Source of the DNA: Enteractinococcus sp.
GTDB taxonomy: Bacteria > Actinomycetota > Actinomycetes > Actinomycetales > Micrococcaceae
Assembly (NCBI GenBank): GCA_029267455.1
Contig: JAJUIX010000041.1
Location: 1 to 8,627, forward strand
Reading direction: 5' to 3'
DNA length: 8,627 nucleotides
Part shown: in pieces, positions 1 through 6,499 of the stretch
Layout of the letters: each line of letters begins with the position of its first letter
How positions within the stretch are numbered: position 1 is the first letter of the stretch
The notes under the pieces: model-generated
What the model saw: only the letters and a program-made list of their open reading frames with translations
Told to the model about the DNA's origin: nothing
Databases searched by the model: none
Translations under genes and position numbers: made by a program

Positions 1-119
1 AAACGATCCAGCCCCGGAATATGAGATGATGAAAACTGCTGTTGGTTCACTCAAACTACTGTATTGCACATCTCTGACAAGTAGCTGACGTTACCACCGG
101 TATGGTCGAAAATGTCGCA

Positions 120-148
120 TTAACGCTTCGTCGGCCAGATAGTATTAG
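120..148 (+). promoter_or_regulatory. candidate promoter of the sdh operon
   Basis: A -35-like TTAACG (120-125) and a -10-like TATTAG (143-148) are separated by exactly 17 bases. Each matches the sigma-70/SigA consensus at four of six positions. Transcription would start near 155 and leave a leader of about 84 bases before sdhC. Alternative -10 boxes overlap here (TAGTAT at 140-145, TATAGC at 151-156), so the exact pair is uncertain. The assignment rests on position and a modest consensus match only. Confidence 0.35.
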
Positions 149-226
149 CCTATAGCTAGGACGCAACTCGCACCGGCGCTGAACGCGAGACTAAATCAGG
201 TCTAGGCGCCAATCCTGCGTGCTTTT

Positions 227-231
227 GGAGG
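227..231 (+). promoter_or_regulatory. ribosome binding site of sdhC
   Basis: GGAGG lies seven bases upstream of the GTG at 239. This strong Shine-Dalgarno sequence decides the non-ATG start of sdhC. There is no ATG nearby in that frame upstream, and the resulting N-terminus fits the family. Confidence 0.8.
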
Positions 232-238
232 TTTCATA

Positions 239-655
239 GTGTCTACTGCGACAACCGCGCAGCAGTCGCCTCCTGCCGAAAAGAAATCCGGCAGAGGAAC
301 GCTGTATCGCGGAAAAGAAGGTATGTGGTCCTGGGTTGGCCACCGAATCACCGGTGTGGTGATTTTCTTATTCCTACTGGTTCACGTGCTTGATACGGCA
401 TTGGTCCGCGTTTCACCCGAAGCCTACGACGCCGTTATTGGTACCTATAAGAACTGGTACATGGCAATAGGCGAAGCCGGTCTGGTCGCTGCAGTCGTGT
501 ATCACGCATTTAACGGTATTCGCCTCGTCTTGGTTGACTTCTGGAAAAAGGGCACCAAGTACCAGCGCCATATGCTGTGGGCCGTCATGATTCTCTGGGT
601 AGTCGTGTTTGGCGCATTCTGTGTGCGTCACTTCATGCTGGTGCTGGGAGGTTAA
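239..655 (+). CDS. sdhC: succinate dehydrogenase cytochrome b556 subunit SdhC
   Basis: This is a membrane anchor subunit of succinate dehydrogenase (complex II), which helps bind b heme and quinone in the cytoplasmic membrane. The 138-residue protein has a hydrophilic N-terminus of about 30 residues, then three transmembrane helices (about 36-56, 75-98 and 112-134). The HRxTG signature of SdhC is at 35-39. His49 in helix 1 and His89 in helix 2 (HAFNGIR, 89-95) are the likely heme ligands. The stretch around residues 28-58 closely resembles actinobacterial SdhC as I remember it from mycobacteria. The start is GTG with GGAGG seven bases upstream. It is first in the sdhCDAB operon, four bases before sdhD. 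Family and role are secure; heme ligation is inferred from the motif. Confidence 0.95.
   Translation: MSTATTAQQSPPAEKKSGRGTLYRGKEGMWSWVGHRITGVVIFLFLLVHVLDTALVRVSPEAYDAVIGTYKNWYMAIGEAGLVAAVVYHAFNGIRLVLVDFWKKGTKYQRHMLWAVMILWVVVFGAFCVRHFMLVLGG
647..651 (+). promoter_or_regulatory. ribosome binding site of sdhD
   Basis: GGAGG sits inside the last codons of sdhC, eight bases before the ATG at 660. It supports 660 as the sdhD start in place of the in-frame ATG at 609, which lies well inside sdhC and has no such site. Confidence 0.8.
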
Positions 656-659
656 GCGC

Positions 660-1148
660 ATGACAACGCAACAGCAAATTCACATCGCCGCACCACGAAG
701 TGGCGATATCGATCCGAAATATATCCGCTCATCTGCATCGTCGAGCTCGAACTGGGAAATGTTCAAGTGGCTCTTCATGCGCATCTCTGGGCCAATCTTG
801 TTGGTTCTGATCTTCACGCACTTATTCTCCAACATGATGGTTGGCGACGGCGTCCAAGGTCTGAACTTCGGTCTTGTCGCTGGTAAATGGGCTTCCCCAC
901 TGTGGCAGATCTGGGACTTGGTCATGCTGTGGCTGGCAATGATTCACGGCACCATCGGTGTCGGAACCATCATTGATGACTACACGTCCAAAGACCGGAC
1001 CCGTGTGGCATTCAAAGTTGCTCTGTACTTGGCAAGTATTACCATCGTCGTCCTCGGTACCCTGGTGATTTTCACCTTCGAACCATGCATGACTGACGCT
1101 GCTGGGAACTTGCTCGATAACTCGCCAAGCTTCTGCTTTAACCAATAA
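660..1148 (+). CDS. sdhD: succinate dehydrogenase hydrophobic membrane anchor subunit SdhD
   Basis: This is the second membrane anchor of succinate dehydrogenase, pairing with SdhC to hold b heme and the quinone site. The 162-residue protein has a polar N-terminus to about 36 and three helices (about 40-60, 84-105 and 117-140). An MRISG motif at 40-44 opens helix 1. His54 in helix 1 and His96 in helix 2 (MIHGT, 95-99) are candidate heme ligands. The block FGLVAGKWASP at 70-80 is typical of actinobacterial SdhD. The motif after His96 reads HGTIGVG where relatives usually have HGxNGxR, so the conserved Asn and Arg are missing. I place the start at the ATG at 660, four bases after sdhC and behind a GGAGG. 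The gene is certain; the effect of the changed motif is unknown. Confidence 0.93.
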   Translation: MTTQQQIHIAAPRSGDIDPKYIRSSASSSSNWEMFKWLFMRISGPILLVLIFTHLFSNMMVGDGVQGLNFGLVAGKWASPLWQIWDLVMLWLAMIHGTIGVGTIIDDYTSKDRTRVAFKVALYLASITIVVLGTLVIFTFEPCMTDAAGNLLDNSPSFCFNQ

Positions 1149-1188
1149 GCCCCGAAGCCGACAAGACTAAGAAAGAAGACTTCATCTG

Positions 1189-2976
1189 ATGCAAGTACAT
1201 AAGTACGATGTCGTGATTGTTGGCGCCGGTGGCGCTGGCATGCGCGCAGCCGTCGAAGCTGGCCAGCGCGCACGAACTGCTGTACTCACCAAACTGTACC
1301 CAACCCGTTCTCACACCGGAGCTGCCCAGGGCGGAATGTGTGCCGCGCTGGCAAACGTTGAAGAAGACAACTGGGAATGGCACACCTTCGACACCGTCAA
1401 AGGTGGCGACTACATTGTCGACCAGGACGCTGCTGAAGTCATGGCCAAAGAAGCCATCGACGCGGTACTTGACCTGGAAAAAATGGGTCTGCCCTTCAAC
1501 CGCACACCCGAAGGCAAAATTGACCAGCGCCGGTTCGGCGGTCACACCCGTGACCACGGTAAAGCCCCGGTTCGTCGTGCCTGCTATGCAGCCGACCGTA
1601 CCGGTCACATGATTTTGCAGACGCTGTACCAAAACTGTGTCAAGCACAATGTAGAGTTCTACAACGAGTTCTATGCGCTCGACATGTTGATCGTTGAAGA
1701 AGACGCCACCCGCGCTGACGGCACCCCGTATAAACAAAAGCGCGTCGCAGGTGTCGTGGCCTATGAACTGGCCACCGGCGAGCTGCATATTTTCCAGGCC
1801 AAATCCGTCGTCTTTGCGACCGGTGGTGCAGGCAAGGTCTTCAAGACCACCTCCAACGCCCACACCTTGACCGGTGACGGCATGGCCATTGCCTACCGTC
1901 ACGGTATCCCACTGGAAGATATGGAATTCATCCAGTTCCACCCAACCGGCCTCGCGGGATTGGGCATTCTGGTATCTGAAGCCGCCCGCGGTGAGGGCGG
2001 TATTCTCCGAAACGCCGACGGCGAGCGGTTCATGGAACGCTATGCGCCCACCATTAAGGACTTAGCTCCGCGTGACATCGTGGCCCGTTCGATGGCCAAT
2101 GAGGTGCGCGAAGGTCGCGGTGCTGGCCCCAATAAGGACTACGTCCTGTTGGACCTCACCCACCTCGAGCCAGAACACATCGACGCCAAACTGCCAGATA
2201 TTACCGAGTTCGCTCGGACCTATCTGGGTGTCGAACCGTATACGGAACCGGTACCGGTATTCCCAACCTGTCACTACGTGATGGGCGGTATCCCCACCGA
2301 CATCGAAGCAAGGGTCTTGCAGGACAACGAAACCACCATTCCAGGCCTCTTTGCGGCCGGTGAAGTTGCTTGTGTTTCCGTCCACGGCGCGAACCGCCTG
2401 GGCACCAACTCCCTGCTCGACATCAACGTCTTTGGTCGTCGCGCCGGCCTCTTCGCCGCCGAATACGCCAAAGAAGCTGATTTTGTTGACCTGCCAGAAA
2501 ATGGTGAAGCTTTCATCACCGAGCAGATCGAAACACTGCGCTCGGCTGAAGGTACCGAAAAAGTCGGCCAGCTCCGTGCTGAACTTCAAGAAGTCATGGA
2601 CGCAGACATGCAGGTCTTCCGCACGGAAGAATCCATTCGCCGTGCAATCGACAAGATTGCAGAACTGCGCGAACGCTACAAGAACGTAGCTGTTCAAGAT
2701 AAGGGCAAACGCTACAACCTCGACCTCCTAGAAGGCATGGAACTTGGCTACCTGCTCGATATTGCAGAAGCCATGTCCGTTGCAGCGCTGCACCGCCCCG
2801 AGTCTCGCGGTGGTCACTACCGTGAAGACTTCCCAGATCGTGATGACGAAAACTGGATGGTCCACTCGATGCTCTACCGCGATGAGACCGCGGAAACCGA
2901 AGGCGTCAAAGGCATCCGTTTCGATACGAAAGATGTCGTCATGACCCGCTACGAACCGATGGAGCGTAAGTACTAA
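1189..2976 (+). CDS. sdhA: succinate dehydrogenase flavoprotein subunit SdhA
   Basis: This is the catalytic subunit that oxidises succinate to fumarate and passes electrons to covalently bound FAD, on the cytoplasmic face of the membrane. Its 595 residues are full length for the family. The Rossmann FAD motif GAGGAG is at 12-17. SHTGAAQGG at 41-49 carries His42, the expected site of the covalent FAD bond. Catalytic and substrate residues fall in HPTG (His251), PRD (Arg295), CHYVMGG (His362) and GANRLGTNSLLD (Arg403). GE at 391-392 contacts FAD. The C-terminal helical domain starts near 440. It follows sdhD after 40 bases, with only a weak purine-rich site (about 1169-1180) in front of the ATG. 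Its stop codon shares one base with the sdhB start, so the two are probably translationally coupled. No key residue is missing. Confidence 0.98.
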   Translation: MQVHKYDVVIVGAGGAGMRAAVEAGQRARTAVLTKLYPTRSHTGAAQGGMCAALANVEEDNWEWHTFDTVKGGDYIVDQDAAEVMAKEAIDAVLDLEKMGLPFNRTPEGKIDQRRFGGHTRDHGKAPVRRACYAADRTGHMILQTLYQNCVKHNVEFYNEFYALDMLIVEEDATRADGTPYKQKRVAGVVAYELATGELHIFQAKSVVFATGGAGKVFKTTSNAHTLTGDGMAIAYRHGIPLEDMEFIQFHPTGLAGLGILVSEAARGEGGILRNADGERFMERYAPTIKDLAPRDIVARSMANEVREGRGAGPNKDYVLLDLTHLEPEHIDAKLPDITEFARTYLGVEPYTEPVPVFPTCHYVMGGIPTDIEARVLQDNETTIPGLFAAGEVACVSVHGANRLGTNSLLDINVFGRRAGLFAAEYAKEADFVDLPENGEAFITEQIETLRSAEGTEKVGQLRAELQEVMDADMQVFRTEESIRRAIDKIAELRERYKNVAVQDKGKRYNLDLLEGMELGYLLDIAEAMSVAALHRPESRGGHYREDFPDRDDENWMVHSMLYRDETAETEGVKGIRFDTKDVVMTRYEPMERKY

Positions 2977-3740
2977 TGACTACAACATTGGAACCAACCA
3001 CAAACTCGGGCGACGCAGGAGCGGTCGAATCGTTCACCGTGACCATGCAGGTCCGTCGTTACCAGCCAGAATTTCGCGAAGACGCGTACTGGGAAAGCTG
3101 GACCGTCGAGATGTACGGCACCGACCGTGTGCTTGATGCGCTCCACAAAATCAAGTGGGAGCTGGATGGCACGCTCACGTTCCGTCGCTCATGTGCCCAC
3201 GGTATCTGTGGCTCTGACGCCATGCGCATCAACGGTGTCAACCGTCTCGCATGCAAGGTGCTGCTCAAGGACCTCGACCTGTCTAAACCCGTCGTCGTAG
3301 AGCCCATCAAGGGTCTACCAGTTGAAAAAGACATGATCGTGGATATGGAACCATTCTTCCAGTCCTACCGCGAAATCATGCCGTTTTTGATTGCCGACGA
3401 ATCACGTGAGCCGACCCGTGAACGCCTGCAGTCACCTGAGGCCCGCGAGCGTTTTGATGACACCACCAAGTGCATTCTGTGTGCCGCATGCACCTCGTCC
3501 TGCCCGGTCTTCTGGACCGACGGCCAGTACTTTGGCCCAGCAGCGATCGTGAACGCACACCGCTTCATCTTCGACGACCGTGACGAAGGTGGCGACATGC
3601 GTCTTGAGGTACTCAACGATAAAGAGGGTGTCTGGCGCTGCCGTACCACCTTCAACTGTACCGAGGCATGCCCACGTGGTATTCAAGTCACCAAGGCTAT
3701 TGCAGAGGTCAAACAAGCTATCCTGGCGCGTAACATCTAA
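2976..3740 (+). CDS. sdhB: succinate dehydrogenase iron-sulfur subunit SdhB
   Basis: SdhB carries electrons from the FAD of SdhA to heme and quinone through three iron-sulfur clusters. The 254-residue protein has an N-terminal plant-type ferredoxin domain with Cys73, Cys78, Asp81 and Cys93 around the [2Fe-2S] cluster; Asp in the third position is also seen in E. coli SdhB. The C-terminal domain has CILCAAC (Cys166, 169, 172) plus Cys232 for [4Fe-4S], and Cys176, Cys222 and Cys228 for [3Fe-4S]. All expected ligands are present. The ATG overlaps the sdhA stop by one base (TAATG), with GGAG at 2961-2964 eleven bases upstream. It is the last gene of the operon and is followed by a strong hairpin. 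The first 18 residues are unconserved and polar, so a slightly later start cannot be fully excluded. Confidence 0.97.
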   Translation: MTTTLEPTTNSGDAGAVESFTVTMQVRRYQPEFREDAYWESWTVEMYGTDRVLDALHKIKWELDGTLTFRRSCAHGICGSDAMRINGVNRLACKVLLKDLDLSKPVVVEPIKGLPVEKDMIVDMEPFFQSYREIMPFLIADESREPTRERLQSPEARERFDDTTKCILCAACTSSCPVFWTDGQYFGPAAIVNAHRFIFDDRDEGGDMRLEVLNDKEGVWRCRTTFNCTEACPRGIQVTKAIAEVKQAILARNI

Positions 3741-3759
3741 CTGCCTGGAACTCTGCACT

Positions 3760-3795
3760 GCGGGGACGGAAAGCTTCACGGCTTTTCGTCCCCGC
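3760..3795 (+). terminator. hairpin terminator of the sdh operon
   Basis: Bases 3760-3774 pair with 3781-3795 over 15 positions, all Watson-Crick except one G-U, around a six-base loop (TTCACG). The stem begins 20 bases after the sdhB stop. There is no real U-tract after it, only GTTT a few bases downstream. Stable hairpins with poor U-tails are common as terminators in high-GC Gram-positives, so termination is the best reading. An mRNA 3'-end stabiliser is the alternative. Confidence 0.75.
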
Positions 3796-4048
3796 CGTCG
3801 TTTAACATCCCGTCTGCGCGATTTTGGCCGCGCTCCCCCGCCGGGCCTAGCAGAGAAACAGTTGATAGCTCAACAATCCAAGCCAGCAGGGCATTGGGCA
3901 AATAGCACCGAACCGGCAGATGAATCCGAGACGGGTGCAATCAAGTCATCGGATTTTGTCGATAAGCATAGCTCAAAGGTTCCCGCGGCGGACAATCACC
4001 GGCAGAATCGAAGCTAAAGCCTTCGAGCTGACAAGGAACATCGTGTGT
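3796..4048. other. non-coding gap between sdhB terminator and BCCT gene
   Basis: I see no supported gene in this gap of about 250 bases. An open frame running out of sdhB to 4017 is a shadow with no family resemblance. The region should hold the promoter of the BCCT gene, but I find no convincing -35/-10 pair. The only structured element I would name is the short perfect inverted repeat at 3861-3874, listed separately. A small palindrome TCGAAG-N7-CTTCGA lies at 4008-4026, just before the ribosome binding site. Confidence 0.6.
3861..3874. repeat. short inverted repeat GTTGA-N4-TCAAC
   Basis: GTTGATAGCTCAAC is a perfect 5+4+5 palindrome about 190 bases upstream of the BCCT start. It could be a half-site pair for a dimeric regulator or a small RNA hairpin. 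A repeat of this length can occur by chance, so the call is weak. Confidence 0.25.
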
Positions 4049-4062
4049 AAGGAGCTCATATT

Positions 4063-4740
4063 ATGCTAAACCGCCTCCACGACCTACTACGGCTCCGGAC
4101 CTCCCCGCCGATCTTCTTCGGCGCGGCCGCGGTGATCATCGTCTTCGTCATCCTGACGATTACCCTGACCGAGTGGATGGATTCTATTGTCTCGGCCTCA
4201 TCCGATTGGCTTTACACCAACCTCGGCTGGTTCTATATCTTCGGCGTCACACTCTTTCTCGTGTTTCTGATTTACATCGCCATCAGCAGATTTGGTCGAG
4301 TCAAACTCGGCCCGGACGATGAAGCACCAGAACATTCCGGTCCAGCATGGTTCGCGATGCTCTTTGCAGCCGGAATCGGCAGTATTCTCATGTTCTGGGG
4401 TGTGGCAGAACCGGTCAGTCACTTTGGTGACCCACCGCGTGGACCTTCACTCGGCATTGAGCCCGAATCAGCGGCTGCTGCAGCAGATGCCATGAACTTC
4501 ACGTACTATCACTTCACGCTTCACACGTGGACAATTTTCACCCTACCGGCACTGTGTTTTGCTTACTTCATTCACAAACGCAACCTTCCACCGCGTGTCA
4601 GCTCCATCTTCCAGCCGATCTTAGGCGAAAGAATTCATGGCCCGATCGGCAAACTCATTGACATCGTGGCCATCATCGGCACCGTCTTCGGTGTTGCCGT
4701 GTCTTTAGGACTGGGGCCCTGCAGATCAACAGTGGTATGA
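4063..4740 (+). CDS. BCCT transporter, N-terminal part (helices 1-5, frame ends early)
   Basis: This 225-residue frame covers the short N-terminus and about the first five helices of a BCCT carrier. Helices fall at about 18-38, 55-76, 95-113, 148-171 and 198-218. Family hallmarks are GWFYIFGVTLFLVF (55-68), RFGRVKLGPDDEAPE (76-90), WFAMLFAAGIGS (96-107), GVAEPVSHF (113-121) and IGTVFGVAVSLGLG (205-218). The glycine stretch of helix 3 reads AGIGSI where BetP has GMGIG, nearer to the BetT style. In helix 4 the substrate-box segment reads HFTLHTWTIF (150-159), giving Phe151, Trp156 and Phe159 at the BetP Trp189, Trp194 and Tyr197 positions. The last seven residues (from 219) are out of frame. 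Alone it lacks helices 6-12 and should not transport. Confidence 0.8.
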   Translation: MLNRLHDLLRLRTSPPIFFGAAAVIIVFVILTITLTEWMDSIVSASSDWLYTNLGWFYIFGVTLFLVFLIYIAISRFGRVKLGPDDEAPEHSGPAWFAMLFAAGIGSILMFWGVAEPVSHFGDPPRGPSLGIEPESAAAAADAMNFTYYHFTLHTWTIFTLPALCFAYFIHKRNLPPRVSSIFQPILGERIHGPIGKLIDIVAIIGTVFGVAVSLGLGPCRSTVV

Positions 4741-5882
4741 GCACCCTGTTCGGAGTCTCAGAATCAGCCGTGTGGCAGCTGGTCATTATTGGTGTGGTCG
4801 GCGGGGTCTCTATGCTATCGGTGGCACTTGGTCTTGACCGTGGAATTAAACGGCTATCAAATCTCAATATTTGGATGGCTGTAGCGCTGCTTGGGTTTAT
4901 TGTCGTCGCCGGCTCAACGCTAACGGTCATCAAAGGCACCTTTGAGTCGTTGGGTAGCTACCTGATGCACCTGCCCGAGTTAGCCTTGTGGAACGATACG
5001 TTTGCTAACACAGGCTGGCAGTCCTCCTGGACCGTGTTTTATTGGGCCTGGACTATCAGCTGGTCTCCCTTTGTCGGGATCTTCATTGCCCGGATTTCAA
5101 AAGGCCGCACGATACGTCAATTCGTCTCGGGTGTACTCGCCGTACCAGCCGGCTTTTCGGTCATTTGGTTCGGTATTTTCGGCCACTCAGCTTTCGACAT
5201 TGAACTCAATGGTGAAGGTGGACTGGTCGAAAGTGTGGTGGAGCAAGGAGATATCCCCGGTGCATTATTTGCCTTTTTGGATCACTTCCCGGCCTCAGGG
5301 TTCGTCTCAGTCGTGGCTATTATCTTGGTGACGATCTTTTTCATTACCTCGGTAGACTCTGCCGCGCTAGTTACCGATACGATGGCAAACGGTCATGAAG
5401 ACTTCAACCCACTGGGACAACGGATTTTCTGGGCCATTGCTACGGCAGTCATTACCGCAACGCTCTTGGTTTTCTCAGGTTCAGGAGGCCTCGAAGCGCT
5501 CGAGCAGCTCGTAGTACTGGTGGGGTTGCCATTCTTCATCATGGCGTATTTCCAGATGTATGCGATCTATCGAGCACTGCGGGAAGACGCCAGTGAATTA
5601 CCGCCCATGCGGACGCGGCGGTGGAAGAAGGTTCTACCACCGGAAGAACTCCAACGTCGGCGTGACAACCATGGTGAATCTGAAGAAGGTGCCGTCGTAG
5701 AGCCCGAAGCGGCTGAGGAGACCCCTGTCATGCGCGATCCCTATGTGGATGAGCGTGTGATCGGACCACCTGGGACACTGTCTGCTCGGACCGGCTCTGC
5801 TCGACTCCGGAGCCCCGGCCTAACCAAGCCAGCCCGTCCGCTCAATCATCAGCGGCGCCAGCGTGAAGAAAATGGAGAGTAG
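4737..5882 (+). CDS. BCCT transporter, C-terminal part (helices 6-12 and charged tail)
   Basis: This 381-residue frame, which begins with the ATG that overlaps the previous stop (ATGA at 4737-4740), carries the rest of the BCCT fold. The family signature in helix 8 is at 98-129 of this frame, with FYWAWTISWSPFVG (101-114) followed by IARISKGRTIRQF. TSVDSAALVTDTMANG (204-219) is the conserved helix-10 block that includes the second sodium site in BetP. Thr106 stands where BetP has the betaine-binding Trp374. Residues 280-381 form a charged tail of about 100 residues, longer than the BetP tail, rich in Arg and Glu. I see no ribosome binding site at 4737, so this is best read as the downstream part of one broken gene. 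The stop lies 26 bases from the end of the convergent acetyltransferase gene. Confidence 0.8.
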   Translation: MSTLFGVSESAVWQLVIIGVVGGVSMLSVALGLDRGIKRLSNLNIWMAVALLGFIVVAGSTLTVIKGTFESLGSYLMHLPELALWNDTFANTGWQSSWTVFYWAWTISWSPFVGIFIARISKGRTIRQFVSGVLAVPAGFSVIWFGIFGHSAFDIELNGEGGLVESVVEQGDIPGALFAFLDHFPASGFVSVVAIILVTIFFITSVDSAALVTDTMANGHEDFNPLGQRIFWAIATAVITATLLVFSGSGGLEALEQLVVLVGLPFFIMAYFQMYAIYRALREDASELPPMRTRRWKKVLPPEELQRRRDNHGESEEGAVVEPEAAEETPVMRDPYVDERVIGPPGTLSARTGSARLRSPGLTKPARPLNHQRRQREENGE

Positions 5883-5908
5883 TTTAGTGTCGGCGCCAGT
5901 GGGAAGTT

Positions 5909-6460
5909 TTAGCTGTCTTCAATGGAGGGTAAACGTCGGGCTAGCACTACGTCGTCGGCGATCGCACCGCCGACATTAAACTGGCGTGTGCCTATATGCT
6001 TAAACCCAACGCGCTCGTAGAAGCCGATGGCACGAACGTTGGCTTTATTCGTCCCAAGCCACATCCACCGCTCCGCCGTTGCCGCGTAGTGCTCGATAAG
6101 ATAGGTCATCATTTTCTTCGATACACCGGCACCGTGGAAATCCGGGTCGACATAGAATTTCGACAACAGCACCGTGGAGTCTGCGGGTAGCTGTTGATCT
6201 ATTTCAGCATCGGTGGGCAGCTCACCGTTAATGCATACGCTGTAGCCCACCAGCATGGCGCCATCGGTTGCCACGATGACATAGACATTGTCATCAGCGA
6301 TCCAGTTACCGAACACCTCTTCGCTGAGCTCATCCCGAATAAAGTCCTGGATAGCTGCCCGATCCATCTCGGGTGGACAGGCCAAGGGGAAAGTTCGTGC
6401 TGCCAGGGGCACGAGCTCTGGGACATCGGTGACTTTAGCTACACGAATAGAGACGCTCAT
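5909..6460 (-). CDS. GNAT-family N-acetyltransferase
   Basis: A single-domain acetyl-CoA-dependent N-acyltransferase of 183 residues, probably cytosolic; the acceptor is unknown. The fold's motif A is at 99-118: LSKFYVDPDFHG leads into the pyrophosphate-binding loop HGAGVS (109-114). This is a variant of Q/R-x-x-G-x-G/A with His at the first position. Motif B is NVRAIGFYERVGF (141-153), with the usual Asn141, Tyr148 and Gly152-Phe153. The N-terminal IRVAKVTDVPEL (5-16) is the common first strand and helix. There is no Shine-Dalgarno before the ATG at 6458-6460; a promoter-like sequence sits right against the start, suggesting a leaderless mRNA. It lies 60 bases after the small membrane protein gene and converges with the BCCT gene. 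The class is secure; whether it acts on a small molecule or on a protein N-terminus cannot be told. Confidence 0.85.
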   Translation of the reverse strand: MSVSIRVAKVTDVPELVPLAARTFPLACPPEMDRAAIQDFIRDELSEEVFGNWIADDNVYVIVATDGAMLVGYSVCINGELPTDAEIDQQLPADSTVLLSKFYVDPDFHGAGVSKKMMTYLIEHYAATAERWMWLGTNKANVRAIGFYERVGFKHIGTRQFNVGGAIADDVVLARRLPSIEDS

Positions 6461-6468
6461 AGGTGACT

Positions 6469-6499
6469 ATTCTATGTGCCGATCAAGAGTCTGTGTGAA
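6469..6499 (-). promoter_or_regulatory. candidate promoter of a leaderless GNAT mRNA
   Basis: Reading the minus strand, TTCACA (6499-6494) and TAGAAT (6474-6469) match the -35 and -10 consensus at five of six positions each. The spacer is 19 bases, longer than ideal. The -10 ends eight bases before the GNAT ATG, so transcription would start at or next to the start codon. This agrees with the absence of a ribosome binding site. Leaderless mRNAs are frequent in actinobacteria. Confidence 0.4.

Larger units (their letters stand above)
4063..5882 (+). pseudogene. BCCT-family transporter gene with a single frameshift
   Basis: BCCT carriers import betaine, choline, carnitine or related solutes, often for osmoprotection. 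The two overlapping frames here join into one transporter of about 606 residues with 12 expected helices. The first frame stays in register through IGTVFGVAVSLGLG (ending at base 4716). The second picks up the family sequence LQINSGM from 4719. Exactly one residue is expected between them, so one base is missing between 4716 and 4717 (GGG-CC in place of, for example, GGG-ACC). Downstream the frame is clean to 5882, so any inactivation would be recent. AAGGAG at 4049-4054 lies eight bases before the ATG. A sequencing error at this G/C run is a real alternative, in which case the gene is intact. The substrate cannot be assigned: several aromatic-box positions differ from BetP. Confidence 0.8.

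Noticed and set aside
2..88. Open frame of 28 codons on the plus strand at the left edge, possibly the tail of an upstream gene
   Set aside because: Too short, shows no recognisable family sequence, and a similar open stretch exists on the minus strand (from a GTG near 71 to the edge). Neither can be supported without the sequence to the left.
609..659. ATG at 609 as an earlier start of sdhD
   Set aside because: It would overlap sdhC by 47 bases, lacks a ribosome binding site and adds a cysteine-rich stretch foreign to the family. The ATG at 660 has GGAGG at the right distance.
1138..1941. Long minus-strand open frame of 267 codons inside sdhA
   Set aside because: It is a codon-bias shadow of sdhA, with no family resemblance and no independent signals.
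3580..4017. Plus-strand frame of 145 codons running out of sdhB into the gap
   Set aside because: It starts inside sdhB in another frame, runs through the terminator hairpin, and its product is basic and low in hydrophobics with no domain.
3920..4069. Short plus-strand frame of about 48 codons overlapping the BCCT start, considered as an upstream leader peptide or SdhF-like gene
   Set aside because: There is no Shine-Dalgarno, no membrane helix, and the composition looks random.
5883..5908. Bidirectional terminator between the convergent BCCT and GNAT genes
   Set aside because: The 26 bases hold only a GGCGCC palindrome with no loop and no usable stem.
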